Origin: Isoetes taiwanensis
Taxonomy: Eukaryota; Streptophyta; Lycopodiopsida; Isoetales; Isoetaceae
Length of the DNA: 64,000 nt
NCBI GenBank assembly: GCA_021234155.1
Contig: JAJEKV010000005.1
Span: 24,381,584-24,445,583 of the forward strand
Direction of reading: 5' to 3'
Made by a program: the position numbers and the translations under genes. The notes beneath the pieces were generated by a model. It was not told where the DNA came from and searched no databases. It worked only from the letters and a program-made list of their open reading frames with translations. Positions 30,469-42,613 of this stretch are shown in pieces (the stretch's first letter is position 1; every line of letters starts with the position of its first letter).

Positions 30469-32362
30469 TGTTGACCCTAAACTGGCTTAAAGGTCAACCA
30501 CAAGGAACCAATTCAAGTTTTCACTCAAATTGGGGTTGAACCTCCAGATCACTTGAGGTGATGGGTCTATGCAAGGAAATCCAAAAAAACAAGTTCAAAA
30601 GTTCGAAGTTCTATACCTTTCCCATTTCAAAAAATAGTACCTTTGCCAAAACAAATGTGGCGTCGAGATGCGATCGATTTTTTAAAGTCGGATGCAATAG
30701 ACTTGGTCAAAAGTGGTAGTTAACCAACAGTAAAACCTCCGACCAAGTCGAGGAGACTTAACTGTGAGTTATTCGAGCTCAAAGTGGGGTCAAATTTTGG
30801 TCAATAGAGGTCAAATGTAGAAAACAAAGGATGAGAAATTGAGATTTGGAGTTGCCGATCATCTTTTGAGAAATTCCCAAGTAGATAGGTTGCAATGATG
30901 CTAGGGAAGAGGGCAATCAATCAAATCTTTATTTGGATATGTAAAAGTATTTTTTGTGGCTAGATTTGGCAAAAAATACCAAAACTGCCCAAACCCGAGA
31001 GCAATTTTTTTTGAATTTGAGCTATACTTGGTATTTTTGAATGATTCCAACTCCTTTGGACTGCCACGAGGGTTCTAAGGATAAATGGCAAGTGGTCCAA
31101 ATGAATAGAAAAAAAAACACACTAGAATTTTCTGTAGACTATTTTGTAGCAAGAATTGTAGAATAATATATCGGAGATGGATTTGACAACTTGGCAATCG
31201 ATTTGAATTGATATGGAAGTAAATATATCATGATAACAGAATATAAGGATGCTTCATAGCTTTAAATCACAGGAGAATAATCTTCTCAAGTCAATAAATA
31301 ATTTTTGAAGGTAATGTCAATCAGATCTTGTGGATCCAATTGAGGAGAGCTCAAGAACTTCAAGGATCGCCCAAGATCTTGCTCAAGAATGATCAATGTA
31401 GGATCTGAATATACGGGCCTTCAAATTTTTCTCTGTCTTCGTTTCCCATGTATATAGATTTAGATTTTAACGGTTCGCATCTTAGAGCTTAAATTTAGGC
31501 TTGATTGGATGCTTAGGGCGGGAATACTGTAGTAGGTAGTTTTCGAGTCCAAGGCTTCCATTCCAAGTGATTCGAGCAGTTTTTCCAATTTTAGGGTTCT
31601 TCAACTGTATTTTTTTCCAGAATTCTGCGCCGATACGGTGGTCAGTATTTTTGGGAGTATAAACCAGGAATATCTTTGTATTTAGCCATTTAGAAATGTT
31701 AGGCCATGGTTTCAAAGGGGTGCCTTATAAAATAATTAGATAGATAGATCAATTGAGGAGATGGCAACCCTAATTTTTGAGGAATATGCTAGGCTTAGAT
31801 ACCATGTATTGGGATATTCCATAGGTAGCAAGAATATTTAAGGCACAATGGTGGACAAAGCAAAGTGGTCATAAAATTCCAGGCTAGAAATGGGCTAGGG
31901 GGTATTTATGAAGGTGTGATAAGAGTGGGAAAAGGGATATGAAATAAGGAGGCAAAAAGAATTAAGCAATCAAGGTGTGATTTGGCAAAAAAATGAACAA
32001 GGGAAAATATAAGCATAAGGGGAATATGACTAGGGAAATGGGTGTAATAATATGGATAAAAATGACTAGGAGGTGGAATCTAATGCCATGGGATCTTCCA
32101 AACTTTTAACTTCCAATCTTCAAAAATTGTCTTCCAAACTTCATAACCCGGAATCTTCTAGAGCATATTCTTGACTAAAGCACTTTGACCTTAAATAAAA
32201 AGTACCTCATGTGAGTTTTGAACCTGGAGCACTTGTTGTCTTGTAAAATGAACATCCTTTGACCTTCATATCAATGTTGACTACCAAGTCCTCTTTTGAC
32301 TTAGCCTTCCTAACTTCAACAAATAAACCATTCAATTAGTATGTTGCCCTTTGGGGGCAACA
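30469..32362 (-). repeat. Family E 3' LTR (1894 bp)
   Basis: From TGTTGACC to GGCAACA in plus coordinates. Close match to 684-2546 and 50510-52373, with scattered small indels. It carries the same TATA (near 31727) and telo-box (near 31602). Confidence 0.87.
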
Positions 32363-33137
32363 TCTCGCCAAAACAAGAAAATGGCTGGTCCCCTCAGCCA
32401 CAAGGGTCTTCATCTTGGTACCAAGGTATCTAAGTGAGAATTATGGTAAAAAGAGAATGTAAAGTGCAAGTGCTGATGGAATGGGGGTGAATATGGTGGT
32501 GTAAAAAAGTGAGTGAGTGAGAAGGAGGTGAGAATGAATGTAAACATGGTAAAGTAGTGATGGGAATGGAATGTATGAGTGAGTGAGAAGTGCTGATGGA
32601 GTGCTGATGAGTGCAAAGTCTTTGAGAAGATGAGTGCAAATCTTTGATGGAATGGGGGTGGAATATGGTGGTGTGAGGAAGTGAGTGAGTGAGAAGGAGG
32701 TGAGAATGAATGTAAACATGGTAAAAGTAGTGATGGAATGGAATGTATGAGGTGATATGGATATGTAAATGTTTGAATCTCATAAAACAAGAAAATGTGT
32801 GGCTTCTTGATCCTTAAAATGCAACTCTGCTATGATGGTAAAGCTGAATTGCAGAGTGCCTCTTTTGGGAATGAGAACAAGAGTAAGGAGTTTAAATGGA
32901 TAGCAGGACCACTTATGGCAGATGAATAAAGATGGAGAAAGGGTGCACCTGTCATGGAAACATACAAACAAGTTAAACTTGATTCTTGCACTCTGCTATG
33001 ATGGTGAAGCTGAATTTGCAGAGAGCACATTTGGGGAGATAAAAATAAAAGAGCATGGCTGAATGGAGGGCAAGACCACCTTGAGACAGATGAATAAAGA
33101 TGGATAAAGGGTGTTCGCGCAAATGACACTTGGCGCT
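32363..33137 (-). other. Family E 3' untranslated region, LTR-proximal part
   Basis: Holds the pre-LTR hairpin GGCTG..CAGCC (32383-32399), a GAGTG-rich low-complexity stretch (32440-32760) with several overlapping chance frames, and two modules around GGTGCACC..CATGG and its relatives (32940-32965, 33100). No gene. It is interrupted at 33137 by element B and resumes at 44949. Confidence 0.7.
32383..32399 (-). promoter_or_regulatory. Conserved hairpin upstream of 3' LTR (family E)
   Basis: Sense GGCTGAGGGGACCAGCC, 20 bases from the LTR start. Outer GGCTG/CAGCC pairs as in families A, C and F. Confidence 0.55.
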
Positions 33138-35452
33138 TGTTGCCCTGCTATGGCAACATGGCAAAGTGCCATCAAATCTCATTTATGTTGCAGGAAAAAA
33201 GAAGATACTATGTTGAAGAACCAAGTGAAGACATTGAATTGGAATCAAGATCACACATTGAGAGGACCTAAGCATCTAGAAGTTTGGAAGACCTATGAAG
33301 TTTGCAAGCTATTAAAGTGGTATCTTTTCTCCTTCATATTGTCATTTCTATTCTCCTACCTCACCTCCACATTTCCAACATTCCATTACCCCATACTATC
33401 ATACATCTCACACATAGCCTTTTGTTCCATAGTTGACCTACCATTACCTAAGGCACATTTTCAAAGTTGTTACACCAAAAGGATTGCCTAAGCATCAAGT
33501 TCTACATCATCTTTTTTCATCATATCATTCTATTATCACACACTCCACACCATGTGGCTATAAAAAAAAAAAAAAAAAGGGGAAGCATTTGAAAAAGCTA
33601 AACACGAGTTTGCCTAGTCACCACCTCCGTGCGACATGGCATGATGACTAGATACATATGTCATCACTTACAAAGCCACATTGGTCCACTCACCATTTGC
33701 CACTTCCATATATCATTCACCAAGTTGCCACCTAAGCAACAAGTGTCCACATCACCACATCACTCCATACCATTACATCACTCAACATCATTCCACATCA
33801 TCACATCACCTTGCATCATCAAATGATGACTAGGCAAATGTTGACCAAACCCAAAAAGTTGGTCAACCATAAGATTGAAATGATTAATAAATGTGCCTAT
33901 TAGCCTTGTTCTCCCTCCTTGCCACCTCACCAAATCCCATGTCTAATGCCTACTTACCCCATTCATTTTTTCCTACAAAAATCAAAAGTATTGCATTTGA
34001 GAGTTTGATGATACCACCGATAGCCCTCATGGAATCATGCCACGGGCACAAAAAAAAATTTTGAAAAAGTGCGTATTGACCTTCTAAATGGTTTTTTTTG
34101 GGAAACGTGCTTCATTTGAAAAAAATGGCAAAACCTACCTACATCTACCCCCATCTATCTACCCTCTCATCCCTTCGCCAAGTGGCGTCCCCGGCATGCC
34201 AAGTCGAAAACACGAGCCGAAGCTTGGCGTGGGAGAAACCACGTAATCAAGAGAGAGAGGAAAATAGCTCTCTATTTATACCTTAGCCTCTTTTTGATTT
34301 TTGCACGTGGGATAATTGCTCTCAAGAAAACTCAAGAACCCCTAAAAATGTGACTTTTGCCAAGAACTTGTTTTTGTCGATTGAACCGAGCAATCATTAC
34401 ATTGGCTAACCATTCTGCCCTGTTACACCCAAAGAAATGTCTAAACCAACCAAAACATGGCCAAGATCCCAATTTGCCAAGATCCGTGGGAACGGAGAGT
34501 TTTTAAAAAGGGGATTCATTCAGAGAGAAAAGTGTGGGGCTTTTGCGCGATTCAAAGGCGAAGTACACTCTAGTGTGAAGTCGGAATTGATCGAGTTCCT
34601 CCTGCCTTAAGAGATCTATCCCGAGGCATATTATGATTGATTTGTATCCGAAAAATTCAAACGATTTATGTGTTTTAGAGAGGTCCCGATTGATTGATCA
34701 TCTTGATCATTGACGGACGCCAAATGTGAGGGACTTTGATTCGTTTAATGAAAAATCGACCTTGGAAAATATCATTTGATGCATTTGTGTTTGAATTAAT
34801 TCTAGAAATGGGAAGAAAAAGCCATACCTCTGCACACCTGGTCGCATACAAAAAGCTCTAGAAGCAAGTTGGTACAATCATTTAGGAAAGGAAAAGCTAA
34901 AAAAAAAAAAGAAGGGGGGAAGATCAACCCATCGATGTTTTAAAAGTCCATCATACTTTTTATGCTCATTAGATGCTCGAACATACTTCTCAAATTACAG
35001 GCCCTTTTTTAACCACGAAAATAACATGCTCTTATTATGGGCCTGTTCATCATCTAAACTTTAGTTGGATTGAAAATTCATCACCATTCTCATTTGGCAA
35101 AATTGAGTGCACTGTCCAGTCCATTGACCAACTTCTGACTTAGTCAAGAGTCATTAATTCTCACCAACCGTGAGGATTCTTTGCATAGACTTTCTCCAAC
35201 ACTTTCTTCAGATATCATGGTAGCATGCTATGCTTGTTTGGGTTCAAAATGTTGAATGCATTGATTTCTGTGCCTGTTAGAGTAAGACTAGCTTTTTTGG
35301 CTTTTGGGAAACTAGTGAAATCTTGTTTTCTGGAAGTTTAAAAACAGATATTTTAGCACAGAGTGATCACCTCAAGTGATCTGGAGGTCCTAGACCAAGA
35401 TTAGTGCTTCTTTGACCTGAGGTTGGTGGTTTAGCCAGGATTGCCATCAACA
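33138..35452 (+). repeat. Family B 5' LTR (2315 bp)
   Basis: Starts with TGTTGCC, 7-base loop, GGCAACA and ends ATCAACA. TATA box TATTTATA at 34273-34280; about 30 bases on stands GCACGTGGGATA (34303-34314), the position equivalent to CCTGTGGGATA in A, F and H, then a telo-box-like AACCCCTAA near 34338. Poly(A) run near 33565-33582. Confidence 0.85.
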
Positions 35453-35455
35453 TTT

Positions 35456-35473
35456 TGGAGGTCCTACCGAGAT
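35456..35473 (+). other. Primer-binding site, tRNA-Gln type (family B)
   Basis: TGGAGGTCCTACCGAGAT, three bases after the LTR end. One base differs from the A/E site (C for T), which a G-U pair tolerates. Confidence 0.8.
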
Positions 35474-35497
35474 TTCCACCTGGTTTTCAAAGAACTC

Positions 35498-36835
35498 ATG
35501 GCTCCTAGAAGAAATGAACAGCAAGAAGCTCCAGAACCATTGGAACCACAAGGACAATTTTGCAGCTGTGGTAAACCAGACCAAATTGTGCAATCCCACA
35601 AGATTTTTGAGCTAAGTTTGCCCATTACTCCACCCATATTCGAACCAACTATGAATGCTAACCATTTTCTGAAGGTATTTGATGAATATTATAGAGATTA
35701 TGGTTGTAAAAAGGGCTGTAGGTTTTCTGAGTTTAAGAGATGCATGAAATCTGATGAGGCATATGCTTGGTGTGAGCATGTGACCTCGGTTATGGAACTG
35801 GGATACATATGAAAGTCTTGTGCGGCAATTTTTGGCTAGGTTTGGCAAGCCCCGCCTTTCGAGCTAGCAAATGAGCTGAGACTTTTGCATAATGGGCGGT
35901 GAAAGTATCAATCACTATGTGGAAAGGTTTAGTGCATACCTGTGAAAATGCCAAAAGAGTCAGGTGCCCACTCCCACACTCTACTTTGTGGTGCTTTCAT
36001 TAAGGACCGTCACCAAGGCCTAAGGTGCAATGTAGAAGATGCTAAAAATTCAAAATCAGGAAGGTTTTGATACCATACACAAGGCTTTTGAAAAGGCAAC
36101 TAAAATCTCCTAATGATATGTCTTTTACCCCGATAACCATGTAAACCATTGTCCGACTTTTTACCCAGATTATGAACAAGAGTATGAGCATGTACTGTGT
36201 ATGCAAAGGTAAAAAAAGAAAGAAGAAAATCAAAGATGAAGAGGCTGCACCTAAAATCAATGAATCCAAGAGTGAGATGGCCAAAATGTCCGAGACCATT
36301 GCAGAACCGACCAAACAACTCTTGGAGTTGAAAACAAAAAAAAACTTATCCTCCTTGTGCACATTGTTTCAAAGATACTCATCCTTCCGATATTTGCTAT
36401 TACGGGCATGCTTAAAATGTGGAAAGAAAGGTCATTTTGGAAAAATTTGCCCCTCAGGTGCAACTTCTCGTAAAGGAAATAGGTCATCTTGAAGACAAGT
36501 GTTTTGTCAAAGAATACTTTGACAAAGGGGACAAAGGCAAGAAATTGGAAGGAACATCTGCCATCAGGTTTGTGGAGGAATATGAGGAGAGGAAGAGATC
36601 ATGGTGGTGCAAACAAGAAAAATGTTGGAAAATGGAACACTGGGCAGATAAAGGTATGAGCAAGAACCTTCCGTCCAACAAAGAAATTCAGGTAATAGCT
36701 CCACCTCCTTTTGAGAAGTTTAATAAAAAGGACAAAGAGTTAGATGAGCTAGACATGATCCTAAAAAGTTCTAAAGTGAGCATAGATCTCCTCACGCTTC
36801 AAAATTGCACCTAGCTATAGAGAGAAAATATTAAA
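35498..36835 (+). pseudogene. gag: Family B gag
   Basis: The ATG at 35498 gives MAPRRNEQQEAPEPLEPQG, then TMNANHFLKVFDEYYRDYG and CRFSEFKRCMKSDEAYAW. Breaks follow near 35800-36170. The nucleocapsid has a damaged first knuckle (AHCFKDTHPSDIC), ACLKCGKKGHFGKIC and a third around EIGHLEDKCFVKEYF. The end shows ISIDLLT-like codons near 36780, matching the A family end of gag. More decayed than the A and E gags. Confidence 0.8.
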
Positions 36836-37430
36836 GTGTAATGATGTTGAACAAATTTCATTTCTGGATGTGCATGGGACAGAAAGTTGTATTAATTCAA
36901 GAAGAAAAAGATCCAGGTGCCTTTACTTGCTCAGCTAGTGTAGGTAACTTGCATTTGTCTAGGGTCTTGCTAGATGGAGGCTCTCCCATTAAATGTCATG
37001 CCTCAAAGATAATGAAGAAATGTGGTCTTGTTGTTACTCAACCATCAATTGTCATATTGAGGTCATTCTCAATGCTAAAATAAAACCTATAGGACTAGTG
37101 ACAAGGGTGCCAATAGAAATTGAAGGTATAATTGTTGAGGCAAGTTTCATAGTTGTGGCTTTTTGAAGATAACCGTGATGTGATCGACATATATGACTTG
37201 TTCTTTGGGAAGGAGGTGGTTCCATCGTAGATGCTAGACCTCTTTCAACGTCCAAAGCAGTGTACTATTTCAAATGGAACAAGAATCGTAACTCTATACA
37301 ACAAAACAGGTGATGCTAATCTGCACAACTTTATAGAACAAGACATGTTGATTGAAGATGAGAGGTGTGTTAAAAAATGCCTATCTCTCATTATGCAAAC
37401 CAATAGAAATCATAAACCGACTGTTTAGGT
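36836..37430 (+). pseudogene. Family B aspartic protease
   Basis: DPGAFTCSASVGNLHLSRVL followed by LDGGSPI (active site), MKKCGLVV, and after a frame change IEGIIVEASFIVVAF and IYDLFFGKE. CTISNGTRIVTLYNK marks the C-terminal linker seen in A. Breaks near 37000, 37085 and 37220. Confidence 0.78.
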
Positions 37431-37439
37431 GACCTTGAC

Positions 37440-37900
37440 ATGGAAGCAAAACTCAATAGAGGTGTGTTGTGGTTTGATGGTGGAATTTCAACCAAATTGA
37501 GTATAGCATCGGTATGTCAAAACTCCGCCAATAAACTCTTATCCAAAGTTGGTAGAAAATATGAAAGAATTACTTCAAATATGGTGAATATAAGGCACTT
37601 ATAGCTGGCTTAGAAGAGTCTTTGGCTTTAGGTTTGACTAATATATCTATCTTTGGTGACTCTCAACCCATATGCGCCAGTGCTTGGAGAGTATCGCATC
37701 AAAAACCAAGACATGTCAGAACTCAAAGAAAGGGTATTGCAATTGCTAAGCAAGTTCAAGGCTTGGGAGATCAAACATATACCTAGGGAAGAGAATTGTG
37801 AGGCAGATGCACTTTGCGTAACCGTGCTCCTTGACTATTTTTTGGTCGAGGGAGCTATAAATGAAGATGAATTGAACAAGGAAGATGCAACACAATCAGA
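37440..37900 (+). pseudogene. Family B extra RNase H
   Basis: GVLWFDGGISTKLSIAS at about 37458-37510, ALIAGLEESLALGLTNI and SIFGDSQP at about 37595-37670, VLGEYRIKNQDM, then WEIKHIPREENCEADAL at about 37764-37815. All landmark residues of the fold are present, though spread over three frames. It lies between protease and RT, as in A and E. Confidence 0.8.
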
Positions 37901-38039
37901 TCCTATTCTCGGTGATAGATGCACATCAAGAGAAAGAGGTAAAAGAATTAACTATCAACAAAAATGGATGTGTAGGGAACACTTTTCCTTGGGGATCTTT
38001 TTGATAGCAAAGATGAGGCCTCCTTAAAAATTTTCTTTG

Positions 38040-38940
38040 AGAGTTGGAAAGATGTATTTTTCTGGGATTATCTGATAATTAGTGGGAGTGAGGGACCGAC
38101 ATCCTGTGAAATTGAAATAAAGATAAAGGAAGATGCTAAACCAGTAATGCAAAAACTCGTAAGAATAAATGCATCACCGCCCCCCTCGACGAGAGGAATT
38201 ATTAAAGATGAAAGAAGCTGAAGAGGTTATTAAAGAGATAACAAACCCCGACCGTCATTTTGCATTGTTCAAAAGAGAAAAGAAAAATAAGAGCATTAGG
38301 ATTTGTATAGATTAGGGGATCTAAACAAGGCCACTATTAAAAGATTGTTATCCATTACCATTTCTAGAAGAAGTGTTACATGCAACCGCAGTAAGGAAAT
38401 ATATTCCTTTTAGATGGATTTTCGTGTTTCAATCAAATCAAGATAAAGAGGCAGATCAAGCCAAGACCTCTTTCATAACCCCTTGGGGTACTTTTGCCAT
38501 GATGAAAATGCCTTTTTGGCTTGATGAATGCATCCTGCTACCTTTCAAAGAGCAATGGATAAAATATTTCAAAGCATGCCAATATCAAACTTTAGAGTTT
38601 TCTTGGATGATTTGTGCCTAGGATCTTCTCTAACTAAGCATATGGAATTGCTGACAATGACAATGGAATTGTGCGGGGAAGGGTGGAGTGTGTTTGAATC
38701 CAAAGAAGTGTGTATTCTTCTGTTCTAAAGGTGAAATGCTAGGTCATGAGGTATCTACTCAAGGAATTAAAGTGTCTGAAGGAAAAATGGAGGCTTTGAA
38801 GAAATTAGCTCCACCTAAGACCTTAAAACAGGTGAAGAGTTTCATGGGCTTGACAAGTTTTTTGAGAATGTATGTGCCTAACTTTTCACACATCATAAGT
38901 CCCTTTGGCGGCCCGACACGTGTAAGTTGGCAAGTATAAT
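38040..38940 (+). pseudogene. Family B reverse transcriptase
   Basis: Order: KSIRICID and KDCYPLPFLEEVL, TSFITPWGTFAMMKMPF, HPATFQRAMDKIFQSM, FRVFLDDLCLGSS (active site FLDD), LNPKKCVFFCSKGEMLGHEV and SFMGLTSFLRMYVPNFSHII. At least six frame breaks. The start of the domain is poorly defined. Confidence 0.82.
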
Positions 38941-39690
38941 AAGAATGAGAGCAAATTTATTGCAATAGAATGGACAGATGAATGTCAAGCTGCATTTGAC
39001 CTGTTGATAACTTCCATATGCCAATCAGAGATTCTCAAACCACCAGACCTTGCTCAACCATTCCAGGCATATATCGATTGTCACTAGCAAAGTCAGAGGG
39101 CATAGCACTCATGCGAAGCATGGAATAATATCTTTTGCCAGAAAATTTGGTCTCGATGCGAGAAGACGATACCCTAGAATGGAAAAAGTGTACCGAATAA
39201 TGTTTTTTCCTACAAAGGCTTGGTCATATAGTTCAAGACAATGAGGTAAAAGTAATGATGCATCAAAATCCTATTCCCATGCTGTTCTGTAAGACCGTGA
39301 GTAAGGCTAAATTATGTAGATGGGCTTGCAAGATCTGATTACAATTTAAATGTTAGAACTGGCCAAAACAATTAAAAGTCCAATGATTATTTGACCAATA
39401 AGGTGTTTGAGTTTGAAGATTTTAATGGTTTGAGCAATCGATGAAGTGTGTGAGATTGCTACTAACCTTGTGCTATCTAGCAAGATGCAAGAAGATTGGC
39501 GGGGATGAAATCATCAAGTTTCTCCAAAGATGAGGAGGTGCTTAAAAACTTTACAAGCTACCCACCGAGGAGATTCAAAGAAAAAGCAAAACCCACTGGG
39601 GATGATTGGAGAGGTATTATGTAAGATTGATCAAGTATGGTGTCCTTTTCGAGGTGTGTTGACAGGTCGGGGTTTGAGTTGATACTAGAG
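38941..39690 (+). pseudogene. Family B RNase H and tether, strongly decayed
   Basis: Only short matches remain: EILKPPDLAQPFQAY-like codons near 39030-39070, then KLCRWACK near 39305-39330. The tether and DIINFL-like region are scattered. Little else can be recognised. Confidence 0.55.
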
Positions 39691-40775
39691 GCTTTGTCAT
39701 GAAGGAATTTGTGGAGGCCACTATGCACGGTGACACAACCGCAAAGAAAATACTCAGATCCGGATATTATTGGTCTAGCTTGTTTAAAGATTGTTATGAG
39801 ACCATTAGGAGGTGCCATAAATGCCGTGATACATGGAAGAAGAATTCTTCACCGGCCGCTTTGACTAGCATCACGCCTCGTGTCCATTCCGCACTTGGGG
39901 ACTAGACTTCATAGACCTATAAATCCAAATTCTCCCTCAAAGATGAATACATACTAGTGGCAACAGATTTCTTCACCAAGTGGGGCGAGGCTGTCCCATT
40001 GAGACAAGCAAATGCCCTAACAACCGCCAGTTCCTCCATGAAAACATATGCACTAGGTTTGGCATCCCTCCAAAAAATAGTTTCCGACAGAGGCACTTTC
40101 GGTTCATGAATGATGTGATCAGCAACCCCGCTAAAAACCTTGAAAGTAAAGCATGTGAAAAGCTTCAAGATACTACCCTCAAGGCAATGGCCGCTGAATC
40201 TACCAACAAGGTGCCGAAAGCCATTCTCAAGAAAACAATAGAGGTGCATAAAAAAAGATTGACACCTTAAATTACATGATGCACTTTGGGCATATAGAAC
40301 CACAATTAAAAGTGCTACCAATCATACACCTTTGCTCTTGTCTATGGTGTTGAGGTCTGTTGTTCCATTGGAATTGAGTTGCCCTCATTAAGGTTGGCTC
40401 TAAAGATTCAAATGCAGATAGAGGAAGCACTACAGGGAAAGGTTTGATAGGTTACTCCATCTAAAAGAAGAGAGGTTTGAAGGTAGAATACCATGTTACT
40501 AAAGAAAGCAAAGGATGCAAAGAAGCATTCAAGGCCATTCACAAATTGCAAGGAAGTTTCAAAGAGGGAGAGCTAGTTCTCAAGTGGGACAAGGCAAAGG
40601 AAAACACAAAGAAAATTTGATTTGCTTATGGGAAGGGCCATACAAAATGTGGACAAGCAGTACAAATTCTTACTTCCCCGAAGATATCACAACAGGTCAG
40701 TAGCTCATGAACCCTATAAACATATTGCATCTGAAAAGGTATTGGCAACAACATATTTGTATGAGTTTGTTTGAA
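39691..40775 (+). pseudogene. Family B integrase, decayed
   Basis: HEGICGGHYA near 39700, CHKCRD near 39812, RTWGLDF at about 39888-39910, FLHENICTRFGIP near 40030-40060, and AESTNKV near 40195-40215. The second catalytic aspartate (ISDRG) is damaged to FRQRH. The end shows LKRYWQQHI near 40730-40755. Frame breaks are frequent; function is not expected. Confidence 0.75.
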
Positions 40776-40909
40776 TAGAATAGTTATTGGATAGTTAGCC
40801 ATTTGAGTTGCCATTTGAGTTATTAGAGACACTAGCTTTAAAATTAATAGGCATGTTCCTTAAAGATGTGGATGCTTGTGCTCCTATAGTGTTATTTTGA
40901 AATTGCTTT

Positions 40910-40940
<31 letters not shown>

Positions 40941-41763
40941 GAAAGAAAGAAAGAGAGAGAGAAAAAAGAGGAAAAAAGGAAAAAAGGGAAAATAGGTTTA
41001 ACTTTGATATCTTGTGTGTGTTATGATGTTGCAAAAGTTGAGTTCACAAATATGAAAGCAAGGGAGGAGTTGTTTTCTAACATATATAGAACTTGTCATG
41101 ACAGGTTCATCAGTCTGAATAATCTCCACCTGAGCAAACAGTTGCCTTCCAATTCATATCAACCAGAATTCTTCACTGATGCAGGATCCCAAACAACTAA
41201 ATATTACCACAATTAGCTGGGGAGGACGTGGTACTAACATCATATTTTCCACACCGCGGTGTTCACTTGATACATTCCATTCATGTTCATCTGCCCTTGT
41301 TCCATTCTCATCTAACCCTTGCTTCCCAAATCTTTTTTTCAAAAGAGAACACACTGCTACCTTCCATCACCTTCCATAAAGGTAGCTCAAGTTTTAGAAG
41401 TTTAAAAAAAAAAAAAAAAAGCACTCCCAACTCAAGTCACTGCTCCTCGCCCACACATATTTCAAAAAAGAAGTCAAGCAAGTCAAGCCAGGTCATGAGT
41501 CAACTCACCCTCGAGAGTCAAGTCCCTCGTTCTACTCCATATGAACATCCTTCAAGACATCCATTCAAACATCACTCACATCCTTATGTCCATCCGTCGG
41601 ACTTTCCCCAACATCATTTCCATTGTTTTTCATCTCTTTTTTATCACCTTGCTGCCCATATTCTCGAATTTCCATTCTCTTGCACTACCATCACCATTCT
41701 TCTCGTCACATTTTGCTCACAAGGTCGAGGGGACCAGCCATTCCTTTTCCTTGTTTAGCATGA
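40776..41763 (+). other. Family B 3' untranslated region
   Basis: After pol comes a simple A/GA-rich tract (40911-40995), a module CATGACAGGTTCATC (41097-41111), pyrimidine-rich text with chance open frames (41228-41760), and the pre-LTR hairpin remnant GGTCGAGGGGACCAGCC (41723-41739). No gene recognised. Confidence 0.65.
40911..40995 (+). repeat. Simple repeat: poly(A) and GAAA/GA run
   Basis: A run of about 27 A followed by GAAA, GA and GGAAAAAA units. It could be an internal purine tract or replication slippage product; length is probably unreliable. Confidence 0.85.
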
Positions 41764-42054
41764 TGTTGCCCTACTATGGCAACATGGCAAAGTGCCATCA
41801 AATCTCATTTATGTTGCAGGAAAAAAGAAGATACTATGTTGAAGAAACCAAGTGGAAGACATTGAATTGGAATCAAGATCACACATTGAGAGGACCTAAG
41901 CATCTAGAAGTTTGGAAGACCCCTATGAAGTTTGCAAGCTATTAAAGTGGTATCTTTTCTCCTTCATATTGTCATTTCTATTCTCTACCTCACACTCCAC
42001 ATTTCCAACATTCCATTACCCCATACTATCATACATCACACACATCAGCCTTTT
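41764..42054 (+). repeat. First 290 bases of a family B 3' LTR
   Basis: TGTTGCC, 7-base loop, GGCAACA, then the same sequence as 33138-33428. It follows the conserved pre-LTR block, so this is the genuine LTR start after B's internal region. At about 42054 it switches to family E 3' untranslated sequence. Confidence 0.82.
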
Positions 42055-42613
42055 TGAGTGCAAGTCTTTTGATGAGTGCAAGTCTTTGAGAAGTGCCGAT
42101 GAGTGCAAAATGCCGATGGAATGGGGGTGAATATGGTGGTGTGAGGAAGAAGTGAGTGAGAAGGAGGTGAGAATGAATGTAAACATGGTAAAGTAGTGAT
42201 GGGAATGGAATGTATGAGGTGATATGGATATGTAAATGTTTGAATCTCGGCCAAAACAAGAAAATGTGTGGCTTCTTGATCCTTAAAAATGCAACTCGCT
42301 ATGATGGTAAAGTGAATTGCAGAGTGCCTTCTTTTGGGAATGAGAACAAGAGTAAGGAGTTTAAATGGATAAAGGGGACCACTTATGGCAGATGAATAAA
42401 GATGGAGAAAGGGTGCACCGTCATGGAAACATACAAACAAGTTAAACTTGATTCTTGCACTCGCTATGATGGTGAAGTTTGAATTTGCAAAGAGTGCACA
42501 TTTGGGGAGATAAAAATAAAAGAGCATGGCTGAATGGAGGGCAAGACCACAATCGAGACAGATGAATAAAGATGGATAAAAGGGTGTTTCCCCCGCAAAT
42601 GACACTTGGCAGT
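42055..42613 (-). repeat. Duplicate of the family E 3' untranslated flank
   Basis: Matches 32600-33137, the sequence left of element B, including the GAGTG-rich stretch and both GGTGCACC modules. It ends in GCAGT before a second LTR start. Misplaced relative to a simple nested insertion. Confidence 0.78.

Noticed and set aside
32410-32790. Three overlapping minus-strand frames of 92-126 codons rich in H, S, T, P
   Set aside because: All three frames of a GAGTG-type low-complexity stretch are open; this is composition, not coding.
41228-41945. Plus-strand frames of 176 and 134 codons before the B 3' LTR
   Set aside because: Pyrimidine-rich untranslated sequence; the frame runs across the hairpin and LTR start and has no recognisable domain.
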